Part shown: positions 1-8,505 of the stretch, one piece after another | How positions within the stretch are numbered: the stretch's first letter is position 1 | Layout of the letters: the number at the start of each line of letters is the position of its first letter | Position numbers and translations under genes: made by a program | Assembly: GCA_964402115.1 (NCBI GenBank) | Contig: CAYOBW010000012.1 | Span: forward strand, 1 to 57,028 | Source: CAYOBW01 sp964402115 | GTDB lineage: Bacteria > Verrucomicrobiota > Kiritimatiellia > UBA8416 > CAYOBW01 | Direction of reading: 5' to 3' | DNA: 57,028 nucleotides | The notes under the pieces: model-generated | What the model saw: only the letters and a program-made list of their open reading frames with translations | What the model was told of the DNA's origin: nothing | The model's database searches: none

Positions 1-111
1 CGTGAAAGCCTGCTTTATGGCCACTTCAGGCCGTTTTGTCAACTGCAACGCTTGGTGCGCGAAGCGGTTGCGGTTTACATTCCGCGGGCGAGCGGCTAGG
101 CTCTGACGCTC

Positions 112-2090
112 ATGGGTACGGGGATGAACCAACGGCTTCAAGCCGCCATGCAGCAGGTGGGCCAGATTGGTCGGGCCGCCCGCATGGTATGGGACAGTTC
201 GCCGAGGTGGGCCATCGCCAGCATGGTTGTCATGGCTGGCGAGAGCGTGCTGCCCCCGCTTGGTCTTTACCTGACCCGTGAACTCGTGAATGCCGGTTCC
301 TCGGTGCTGGCTGCGCCTGCCAACCAACGGGATTTCGGTCGCTTGGTGTTCTGGCTGGCCGCCACGGCGGTTGTCATGCTGGTCACCACCCTGCTGCGTT
401 CGTTGCGCAACTTCGTTTCGGAAGCGCAGTCCATGGTGCTGACGGATCACGTCATGGGTCTGCTGCATGCCAAGTCCACGGCCGTCGAGGTGGGGTACTA
501 CGAGCGCGCCGGCTACTACAACAAGATGCACATGGCGCAGACCGAGGCGCTGTACCGTCCCGCCAGCATTTGCCGCAACTTAAGCCAGCTCGTGCAGGCG
601 GCGGTCTCCCTGCTCGCCATTGCCGGCATCCTGCTGGCCTTGCAGGCCCGGTTGCTGCCCTGGCTCCTGGCTGCCGCCCTGCCGGCTGTCGTGGTGCGCG
701 CCTGGTATGCCAGGCGCCTGAACGAGCGGCGTCTGCAGGTGCTCACGACCGAACGGCAGACCGGCTACTACCATATGCTCCTGACCAACGAGTTGTTCGC
801 CAAGGAGGTGCGGCTCCTGGAAAGCGGCGACCTGTTCAGGAGGCTCTACCGGGCCGGACGCCTGCACCTGCGCACGACCATGCTGCGCCTCTCGCTCAAG
901 CGCGCCGGCTGGGACCTGGCGGCGGATGTGCTGTCGCTCGCGGTGGTCGCAGCGGTCCTGGCTTTGGCGGGCCTGCGCGTGCTGGCCGGCGGCCTGACGC
1001 TGGGCGATGCCGCCATGCTCTACCGGGCCTTCCAGCAGGGTCGCTCGATGGTCTCGTCCCTGCTTTTCGGCGCCACGTCGCTCTACGAAGACAGCCTGTT
1101 CATCAGGCATTTCTACGAGTTTCTCGCACTACCTTGCGAGATGGCCGCGCCGGCCTGCCCGGTCGCCGTGCCTGCCGTTCCGCGGTCCGGTCTGACGGTG
1201 GAGAACGTCTCTTTCCGTTATCCCGGCGCCGAAACCGAGGCGCTGAAGGAGCTGTCTTTGCGCATTGCGGCCGGTGAGCACGTGGCCCTGGTCGGCGAGA
1301 ACGGGTCCGGCAAAACGACCCTCGTGAAACTGCTCTGCCGCCTCTACGACCCCACCGCCGGCACGATCCGGTTGGACGGTACGGATCTGCGCGATTTCGA
1401 TCCTGTGGCGTTACGGCGCCAGTACAGCGTGCTTTTTCAGGACTACGCCCGCTACCAGATGTCTGCCGAGGAGAACATCCGGATCGGGAACCTCGCCGTG
1501 GCCCCCGGCGATCCCCGCATTCGCGAGGCCGCCCGCCGGGCCGGTGCGGACGATGTGNNNNNNNNNNNNNNNNNNNNNNNNNNNNNNNNNNNNNNNNNNN
1601 NNNNNNNNNNNNNNNNNNNNNNNNNNNNNNNNNNNNNNNNNNNNNNNNNNNNNNNNNCCCCGGCGATCCCCGCATTCGCGAGGCCGCCCGCCGGGCCGGT
1701 GCGGACGATGTGCTGAGCCGCCTGAAGGACGGGTACGCAACCCCGCTGGGTAAGTGGTTCGACGAGGGTACCGAGCTCAGCGTGGGACAGTGGCAGCGTG
1801 TCGCCCTGGACCGGGCTTTCCTGCGGTCCTCGGGCATTCTCGTGCTGGACGAGCCCACCAGTGCCATGGATGCGAGGGCCGAGTACGAGGTCTTTCAGCG
1901 CCTGCACGAGCTGGCCCGCGGCCGTACCGCCATCATCATCAGCCACCGCCTGTGGACGGTGCGCATGGTGGACCGCATCGTCGTCCTGCACGAGGGGCGG
2001 CTCGTCGAGAACGGTGCGCATGACGAGTTGATTGCTGCGGGTGGCCTCTACGCCCGCATGTACAACCTGCAGGCCGACCGTTTCCGCTGA
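112..2090 (+). CDS. ABC transporter, fused permease and ATPase (interrupted by assembly gap)
   Basis: This is an exporter-type ABC half-transporter: about 340 N-terminal residues of membrane-spanning permease followed by an ATPase domain. Visible ATPase motifs are the Walker A GENGSGKT (residues 395-402), the Q-loop VLFQD (about 440-444), a variant signature LSVGQ (normally LSGGQ), Walker B ILVLDEPTSAMDA and the switch SHRLW. A 100-N gap lies between 1557 and 1658, and the last 55 bases before it are repeated exactly after it. Dropping the Ns and one copy joins 112-1557 to 1713-2090 in frame and gives about 607 residues, the normal size for this family, so the gene is probably intact. The start may be ATG 112 or ATG 124; neither has a strong ribosome site. 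The substrate cannot be told; lipids, peptides or drugs are all possible. Confidence 0.85.
1503..1712. other. Scaffold gap (100 N) flanked by an exact 55-bp duplication
   Basis: Bases 1558-1657 are N. The 55 bases at 1503-1557 are identical to those at 1658-1712. Two contig ends that overlap by exactly one k-mer length were evidently joined with an arbitrary 100-N spacer. Collapsing the duplicate restores a continuous ABC transporter frame, so the gap probably holds no missing sequence. Confidence 0.9.
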
Positions 2091-2136
2091 TGCCCCTGCA
2101 TGGTAGCTTGGTCGGCACCTAAGCGGGAGGAGTAGA

Positions 2137-2733
2137 ATGTCCGTGCTGTCGGCGACGCTGCTGTTGATCATGGTGATGGATCCGGTGGGGAATCTGCCCG
2201 TGTTCCTGTCTGCGCTGGGCGAGGCCAGCCCGGCTCGGTATCGCCGGATCACGTTGCGCGAGTTACTTTTCGCCCTGCTCGTGTTGACCCTGTTCCTTTT
2301 CGGCGGACGGACGCTGCTGGCCGTCCTGCACATCTCCCAGTCGTCGCTCGGCATTTCCGGCGGTGTCATTCTCTTCGTCATCGCGCTGAAGATGATCTTC
2401 CCCGATTCCGACAAGGCACTGTTTCACGTGCCGGAGGGCGAGCCCTTTCTCGTGCCGCTGGCCGTGCCGCTGATCGCCGGCCCGTCGGCCATGGCCACCG
2501 TCATGCTGCTCATGGCCCGCGCGCCGCACCGTTGGGCCGAGTGGCTGCTGGCCTTGTGCTGTGCCTGCGTCGTAACGGGGGGCGTGTTGCTGGCTGGCGG
2601 CCCCATCCGGCGCCTGCTGGGGCTGCGCGGCATGCGTGCGGCCCAGCGCCTCATGGGCATGGTGTTGACCACGCTGGCGGTTCAGATGTTCGTGGATGGG
2701 ATCCGCGAGGCGTTTCCGGGGGCGGGGAGTTGA
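2137..2733 (+). CDS. MarC family integral membrane protein
   Basis: A 198-residue, very hydrophobic protein with about six membrane segments, the usual length and topology of the MarC/YhgN/YchE family. The N-terminal MDPVGNLPVFLS stretch and the later PLAVPLIAGPSAMATVMLL segment, with its helix-breaking Pro/Gly, are the family's two pseudo-symmetric motifs. These are inner-membrane proteins of uncertain transport function; the old link to multiple antibiotic resistance is not well supported. A GGGAGGAG ribosome site precedes ATG 2137. It follows the ABC transporter by 46 bases on the same strand and may be co-transcribed. The next gene downstream is on the opposite strand. Confidence 0.85.
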   Translation: MSVLSATLLLIMVMDPVGNLPVFLSALGEASPARYRRITLRELLFALLVLTLFLFGGRTLLAVLHISQSSLGISGGVILFVIALKMIFPDSDKALFHVPEGEPFLVPLAVPLIAGPSAMATVMLLMARAPHRWAEWLLALCCACVVTGGVLLAGGPIRRLLGLRGMRAAQRLMGMVLTTLAVQMFVDGIREAFPGAGS

Positions 2734-2793
2734 TGCGCGACACACAGGAAGGGGGCGGTATACGCACATCAGCCCCAGGTCGGAGCGGTCGCT

Positions 2794-5700
2794 CTATCGC
2801 AGGATGAGCACCAGGCCCGAACTGCGCGTCAGGCGCACCTCGTTGCCCATGACGGCTGCCCGGAAACTGCCGGGAATCACCCACTGGCGGAGGTCGCTTG
2901 CCCCTGTGTTCGTCCCGCTCCAGCGGCATACCACCGCCGAGTCCGGCATCTGGTTGTCGGTCAGCGTGACGGCCAGGTTCAGCACGGCGGGCAGGTTGAT
3001 GTCGCCCGTGACATCGAGCAAATCGGCGCTGTCCGCGGACCCCTCCCACGAGCAGGTCGCTCCCTCCTGCAAGGTGACGGTGTTGCTGACTCGGAGCAGG
3101 CCGATTGCGCCCGCCGCCGCACCGACGCTGAGGCGCCCGCCCGTCTCCACAGTCAGCGTCCCTGCCAGGGTGCTCGCGCCGCCGAACGTGGCGCCATTGG
3201 CCACGGTGACCGCCGTGCTCGCGAGCGGCCCGGTGGCGAGCAACGTTCCGGCCTCCGCGCGCGTGGCGCCGGCGTACGTGTTCGTGCCGGCGAGTGTCCA
3301 CGTGCCGGCACCGGCCTTCGTCACGCCACCCGCGCCGGGTATGACCTTGTACAGGACCCCGTTGCCTGCGCCGGTCAGGGTCAGCAGGCCGCCCGCGCTG
3401 GCCAGCGGGTAGGCGTCCGGGGTGTTGTAGCGGCAGATGGACCACGTGGCGCCGGCGTCTGCAACCTCCAGCGTTGCGCCTCCCGCGCCAATCGTGAAGG
3501 CACGGCCGTTGCCGGCATCCGTCGGATTGGCGGCGGCATTCGACGGCCCCGTGAAGTGGATCCGCCCGTTGTTCAGCACGAGATTGCCGGCCGCATAGCT
3601 GTTCTGGCCCAGTTGCTCGGCGCCATTCCAGCCGTCAATCTCGACGGTCGCGTTGTTGACGCTGAACGTCTGCGAGGCCCAACCCAGCGTGCTGTAGAGC
3701 TGCCCCGCGCCCAGGATGGCCAGCGTGCCGCCGTTGACGGTTGTGGCGCCTGTCTGGCTGCTGCTGCCCGTCAGCACGGCCCGGCCCGCGCCGGTCTTGG
3801 TCAGCGCCGCCGTGCCCACCATGACGCCCGATAGCGCGAGATCGGTGGCGTTGGTCCCGTCGGCCACGTCCAGGGCCGTGGCCGCGCGCAGCGTGATCCG
3901 CGACGCGAGGGTGGCTGTGTGCGGGTTGGCCAGGACGCTTACTTGCGGGGCCTGGCCGCTCCATGTGTTCAGATCCAGCCCATCCAACTGTGCCACGCCG
4001 GGGCGTGCGCCGACCGTGCCGCCGCTGAACGTGATGCGGTTGGCGTGGTGATACGCGCCGACCTGGTACGTGCCGCCGTTGACGAACAGCGACGCCAGCA
4101 CGGGCGTGGTGTAGCTGCCCAGGGCATTGTCGGAGAGGGCGACGCAGAGCGCCCCGGTGTTGACCTGCAGCGGGCCGGAACCGACCACGCTGCCGGCTGT
4201 GTTGTGGCCAGCCAGGTTGAGCGTGCCCCCGTTGACCGTCGTGCTGCCGGTATAGGTGTTGTCGCCGGGATTCCCCGGTTGCAGGGTCAGGGCGCCGCTC
4301 CCCGACTTGGTCACGCCGCCGCTGCCGGCGATGCTGCCCCCGGTCAGCGTGTAGTCACGCGTGGCGTTGACGGTTACCGCCGCGGGCCGCAGTGTGCCTG
4401 CCAGTTGCACGGCCGGCAGATTCGTGCCCGTGTCGTCGAACGTCACGCGGTCGAAGTCGAAGAAGCGGTCCGGGGTGGCGTTCAGCACCCAGTTGGTGGC
4501 GCCGCCCACGTCCCACGCGTTCGTGACGCCATCGCCCCGCCAGACGAGTGCGCCCGGGCCGGCGTCGGGGGTGCTGAACGAAACCGTGACCGCGTGGCTG
4601 TTGGTGTCGAGGCCCAGGACCCCGCCGCGCGCCTGCAGGGTCAGGTTGGCGAGGCCGCCCGACAGGCTGCCGTAGGTGATGAGCGTGTACGTGGAGGGGA
4701 TCGTGGCGGGCGCGCCGCGGGGGAATTGGGCGAGGATCGTGCTCTTGCCGCGCAACGCGAGGTGTCCCGCCACGCGCAAGAGGTCGTTTGTGCCGCCGCC
4801 GATGCCGGCCCTGGGCGCGAGGTCGAAGCCCAGCGTGCAGGCGTTGGTGACGGCAAGGTCGCCCGCCACGGTCAGCGTGCCGGCGATGGCGTTGGTGCCC
4901 GGCAGGAGCTGCGCCCCCGTGGCTGTCACGACATGGCCCGTCACGGTGCCGGCGCCGGTCAGGACCTGCGTGCCTCCCAGCGCGAGGGTGCCGTCGGTGC
5001 GCGCGGAGACGTCCAGCACGGCCCCCGGACCGAGTGCAAGCGGGCTGCTGGCGCTCAGGGCCGCGGTATCGCGCAGGCGCAGGGCGCCCGCCTGGATGAC
5101 GGTGCGCCCGCTGTGGGCGCTGGCGGCCGCGAGCGTCAGCGTGCCGGGGCCGTACTTGGCCAGGCCGTGTCCGGCGGTTTCGATCATGAGCGGGCCCGTC
5201 AGCAGCAGATCGTCCGCGGCCTCGCCGTCGGCCACGGTGAAGCGTGTCACCGTCTGAACCGCGCGCAGGAGAATCGGTCCGGCGATCGTGGACGTGTTGC
5301 TGCTGGCCAGCGTCGTGACCGTGACCCCGTCATCCAGGAAGTCCAGACGGCTGTTGGGCAGGTTGGTTGTTTGCAGCAGCCCGCCGGTCAGGTTGATCGC
5401 GATGCGGCCCAGGGTGAGATTCGCATTGGCGGAGTGGAACACCCTGCCGCCGTTGATGTTCAGCGTGGAAATGCCCGTGCCGTTGTAGCCGAAGGAGTCC
5501 CAGGCGAGGGATTCCAGGCTCGCATTGGTGTTGACCGTGACCGCGCCGATCAGCGTGCCCGCGGGACCGCTGAAGTTGAGCTGCAGCGTGCCCGCATCCA
5601 CTGTGGCGCCACCCGTGAACGTGGTCGCGCTGTTCAGGCGCAGGGTTCCGGAACCGGTCTTCAGGAGCCCGCCGACATTTTGAATCTCGCCGGTCACGTT

Positions 5701-8406
5701 GCAGTCCACATTGGTATCGCCGGTTACGTCCGCCACGGTGAGGGTGTGCACCCCCGCGGCCAGTCCCATGCCGCCGCGGGCGGCGGCCTGCAGGTTGAAC
5801 GTAGAGGCCACGGTTCCCGTCACCGCGACGTTGCCGAGCAAAACGAAGTTCTCGCCGTTGTAGCCGTCCGCGTTCAGCCGTCCCCGCACGGCGCCGCCGG
5901 CCAGGGTCAGGTTGCCGCAATGGGCGTGATAGCCGGCCGCGCCCACCACGTTGGTGAAGTCGAGCAGCCCGCCGTTCTGGATCGTGAAGTCGACGGCATC
6001 GGCCGCGAGGGGCAGGGCGTTGAGCTGGCCGAACTCGAAGCGCGCCCCGTTGTGGACTGTGACGCTGGATCCGTTCGCCAGGCGATTGGCCGTCGCGTTG
6101 CCCAGTACGCGCAGCACACCCCCGGTCACGACCGTGCCGCCGGTGAACGTATTGGCGCCGCCGTTCAACACCAGCATCCCCGCGCCGGTTTTGACAAGCC
6201 CGCCGGCGCCGGTGAGCGCCCCCGTGAGCGTGATCGTGTTGCCCTGCGGATCGAACACCGTGTTGCCATTCGTGCCGGTCAGCGTGATGGGTCGCGTCCC
6301 GGTCCAACTGGCGCTGGCCTTGACCGTGCCGCCGCCGAGGCTGACGAGGGAGCTGGCGTTGCCGCCCAGGCCCGACGCGCCCAGGGTGAGCGAGCCGCCG
6401 GTCAGCGTGTAGGCGTCGGTTCCCGCCGTATCGCCGCGGTTGTCCAGCACCATGCCAAGGGCGGTGATGGCGCCGCCGTTGTGGTTGAAGACGCCTGTTC
6501 CATCAATGCCGATGTAGAGGATGCCGTTGTACTCCGGCGCAGCGCCGCCCGTACCCGTCAGCGCCAGCGTTCCGCCGTTCAGTGTGTACGTGCTCGTCTC
6601 GTTGGGCCAGTGTCCGAGCCGGAACTGGTTGCTGACCGTGACGGCGGACGCGCCGGACTGCGTGCCGCTGCCCGCCTTGCCGTTGGCCTCGCCAACGTGG
6701 AAGGTGCCGACGTTCACCACGGCATTGCTGGTGATGCTGAACGTACTGCCGCTGCCGCCGCCCGGCGCTACGTTGATGGCTCCGGCGTTGACCGTCCCGC
6801 CGCTGAGGTTGAGCGCGCCGGTCAGGCTGCGACCCACGAAGATGCCGGCCCCGGCCGCGTTCAGGGTGCCGCCCGACATGCTGAAGATGCCGGTGCCGTC
6901 CCAGCCGACGCGCAGGTTGGATCCGTTGGCAATGTTCAGTGTTCCGCCGAGGAGGTTGTACGTGCTGGTTTCGCCGGCATAGTGGGCGATGCGGAAGCCG
7001 TCGGCTGTGCCATTGAAGGTGACCGTGGTGCCGGCCGATTGGTTGACTGTGCCGGAGACGCCGGCGGGATTGCCCAGCAGGAACGCATTGCCGACCGTCA
7101 CAGCGGCTGTGTTGGTGATGTTCAGCGTGCTGGCCGTGCCGTTGCCGACATTGATGTTGCCCGTCAGGGTTGTGGCCAACGTGCCCCCCAGGATCAGTGT
7201 GCCACCGTTGATCGTGACATCGCTTGGCGTGTACGTCCCCGTCGACAGCATCAGCGTGCCGGCTCCTGTCTTGCCCAGCGTCCCGCTGCCGGTGAGTGGT
7301 CCGTTGACGTCCAGGCGGGAGGCGCCGGTGAACGTGTTCCCGCCGCTGAGCGCGACGGCTCCATTCCACTCGTGCGGCCCACCGTTTGGACAGTCCACCG
7401 TGCCGCCGTTCAGCGCCAGGCTGTTCGTGAACGCCAGGACCACTCCGGGGGCTTGATACAGCTCCAGCGTGGCGCCGGCGTTGACCGTGACCGGCCCCGT
7501 TCCCAGTGCCCGGTTGTTCTCCGCGCCCCAGCGGCCGGCGTTGACGGTGAGGGACGCCAGGTTCGTTACCGCGCCCTTCATCGCGATCATGTTGGCGCCT
7601 GCCTTCGTCAGGGCGAACCCTCCGCCGTCCAGTGATGTCAGCACATCGAAGCGATTGCCCGCACTGCCGATCGTGGCGTCACCGCCCAATCTGACAGAAC
7701 CGAGGCCGATGCTGACGAGGGCGGCGCCCGAGTTGCCGATAGCGCCGAAGGTACCGCTGACACCGGCGCCGCTGATAACCACGGGCTTGCCCTGCGCGCT
7801 GATGCTGACGCCCGCGAGATCCAACGCGCCGCCGTTGTTGACCGTGACAAGCTCAGCTCCCGCCGGAGCGCCCAAAGCGCCGGCGTTGCCAATCTTCAGC
7901 GTTCCCGCGTTGACGGCCGTCCCGCCGGTGTGGATGTTGGCCGCGCCGAGCGTGAGCGTGCCCGCCCCGTTCTTGGCCAAGGCCCCGGCGCCATCCACCA
8001 CGCCGCCTGCCGTCAGTGTGCGTCCGCTCGCGACATTCCATGTTTGTGCCACACCCAGGCCCAGGCCGCAATCGGCGGTCAGGTTCTGGGTGGCGCCCGA
8101 CAGGTCCACGCCGCCTGCGCCCAGCGTCAACACGTTGCCCGCGCTGATCGTCACCGGCCCGCCCGGGTTGGCGATCCGGATGCCGTTCCAGCTGGCATCC
8201 GCGCCGAGCGCCACCGAGTTGGTCGTCGTCACGATCGCGTCCCACACGGCGATGTCGGCAACGCCCGGTGCCGTGCCCCCGATCCAGCTGGATGCGGCGG
8301 TCAAGGCGTCGGTGTTGTTGGTCTTGACGATATCGGCTGCAAAGCCGCCACCCGCCAGCCCCAGCACCATGAACCCAGTCGTGATCCGTATGCGCTTTCT
8401 GTGCAT
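2794..8406 (-). CDS. Giant exported beta-strand-repeat protein 1 (autotransporter-associated repeats)
   Basis: An 1870-residue protein starting at ATG 8406 with a GAAAGG site. It has an N-terminal signal peptide (MHRKRIRITTGFMVLGLAGG, cleaved near FAAD). The rest is tandem short beta strands of the form GAGTLTL...N.YTG.T.VNGGTL, the autotransporter-associated (PATR-type) repeat that folds as a right-handed beta-helix. No C-terminal beta-barrel is visible; the protein instead ends in a short strand with GLVLILR. An internal WRGDG..N.WDVG..TNW motif marks the start of a second module near 4540. The N-terminal part closely resembles giant protein 3 and the C-terminal part giant protein 2, so the gene looks like a mosaic of its neighbours. 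A surface or matrix role is likely; no enzymatic motif is seen. Confidence 0.85.
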   Translation of the reverse strand: MHRKRIRITTGFMVLGLAGGGFAADIVKTNNTDALTAASSWIGGTAPGVADIAVWDAIVTTTNSVALGADASWNGIRIANPGGPVTISAGNVLTLGAGGVDLSGATQNLTADCGLGLGVAQTWNVASGRTLTAGGVVDGAGALAKNGAGTLTLGAANIHTGGTAVNAGTLKIGNAGALGAPAGAELVTVNNGGALDLAGVSISAQGKPVVISGAGVSGTFGAIGNSGAALVSIGLGSVRLGGDATIGSAGNRFDVLTSLDGGGFALTKAGANMIAMKGAVTNLASLTVNAGRWGAENNRALGTGPVTVNAGATLELYQAPGVVLAFTNSLALNGGTVDCPNGGPHEWNGAVALSGGNTFTGASRLDVNGPLTGSGTLGKTGAGTLMLSTGTYTPSDVTINGGTLILGGTLATTLTGNINVGNGTASTLNITNTAAVTVGNAFLLGNPAGVSGTVNQSAGTTVTFNGTADGFRIAHYAGETSTYNLLGGTLNIANGSNLRVGWDGTGIFSMSGGTLNAAGAGIFVGRSLTGALNLSGGTVNAGAINVAPGGGSGSTFSITSNAVVNVGTFHVGEANGKAGSGTQSGASAVTVSNQFRLGHWPNETSTYTLNGGTLALTGTGGAAPEYNGILYIGIDGTGVFNHNGGAITALGMVLDNRGDTAGTDAYTLTGGSLTLGASGLGGNASSLVSLGGGTVKASASWTGTRPITLTGTNGNTVFDPQGNTITLTGALTGAGGLVKTGAGMLVLNGGANTFTGGTVVTGGVLRVLGNATANRLANGSSVTVHNGARFEFGQLNALPLAADAVDFTIQNGGLLDFTNVVGAAGYHAHCGNLTLAGGAVRGRLNADGYNGENFVLLGNVAVTGTVASTFNLQAAARGGMGLAAGVHTLTVADVTGDTNVDCNVTGEIQNVGGLLKTGSGTLRLNSATTFTGGATVDAGTLQLNFSGPAGTLIGAVTVNTNASLESLAWDSFGYNGTGISTLNINGGRVFHSANANLTLGRIAINLTGGLLQTTNLPNSRLDFLDDGVTVTTLASSNTSTIAGPILLRAVQTVTRFTVADGEAADDLLLTGPLMIETAGHGLAKYGPGTLTLAAASAHSGRTVIQAGALRLRDTAALSASSPLALGPGAVLDVSARTDGTLALGGTQVLTGAGTVTGHVVTATGAQLLPGTNAIAGTLTVAGDLAVTNACTLGFDLAPRAGIGGGTNDLLRVAGHLALRGKSTILAQFPRGAPATIPSTYTLITYGSLSGGLANLTLQARGGVLGLDTNSHAVTVSFSTPDAGPGALVWRGDGVTNAWDVGGATNWVLNATPDRFFDFDRVTFDDTGTNLPAVQLAGTLRPAAVTVNATRDYTLTGGSIAGSGGVTKSGSGALTLQPGNPGDNTYTGSTTVNGGTLNLAGHNTAGSVVGSGPLQVNTGALCVALSDNALGSYTTPVLASLFVNGGTYQVGAYHHANRITFSGGTVGARPGVAQLDGLDLNTWSGQAPQVSVLANPHTATLASRITLRAATALDVADGTNATDLALSGVMVGTAALTKTGAGRAVLTGSSSQTGATTVNGGTLAILGAGQLYSTLGWASQTFSVNNATVEIDGWNGAEQLGQNSYAAGNLVLNNGRIHFTGPSNAAANPTDAGNGRAFTIGAGGATLEVADAGATWSICRYNTPDAYPLASAGGLLTLTGAGNGVLYKVIPGAGGVTKAGAGTWTLAGTNTYAGATRAEAGTLLATGPLASTAVTVANGATFGGASTLAGTLTVETGGRLSVGAAAGAIGLLRVSNTVTLQEGATCSWEGSADSADLLDVTGDINLPAVLNLAVTLTDNQMPDSAVVCRWSGTNTGASDLRQWVIPGSFRAAVMGNEVRLTRSSGLVLILR

Positions 8407-8441
8407 GCTGCACCTTTCTTCGACATGCGAATTCGCCAATG

Positions 8442-8489
8442 CACTCCCGCACCGTGCTGCTTGCATCGCTCTTAGCACGCGTGGGAGTG
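8442..8489 (-). other. Imperfect hairpin upstream of giant gene 1
   Basis: CACTCCC at 8442-8448 pairs with GGGAGTG at 8483-8489, and CGTGCT with AGCACG inside, around a loop of about 15 bases. It lies in the 99-base spacer between giant genes 2 and 1 and has no following T run on either strand. It could be a leader structure or a weak terminator; the function is unproven. Confidence 0.35.
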
Positions 8490-8505
8490 GAAGTCCAGAG
8501 AGGTA

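Noticed and set aside
36..281. An 81-codon frame at the left edge
   Set aside because: It overlaps the ABC transporter start in another frame and shows no family pattern.
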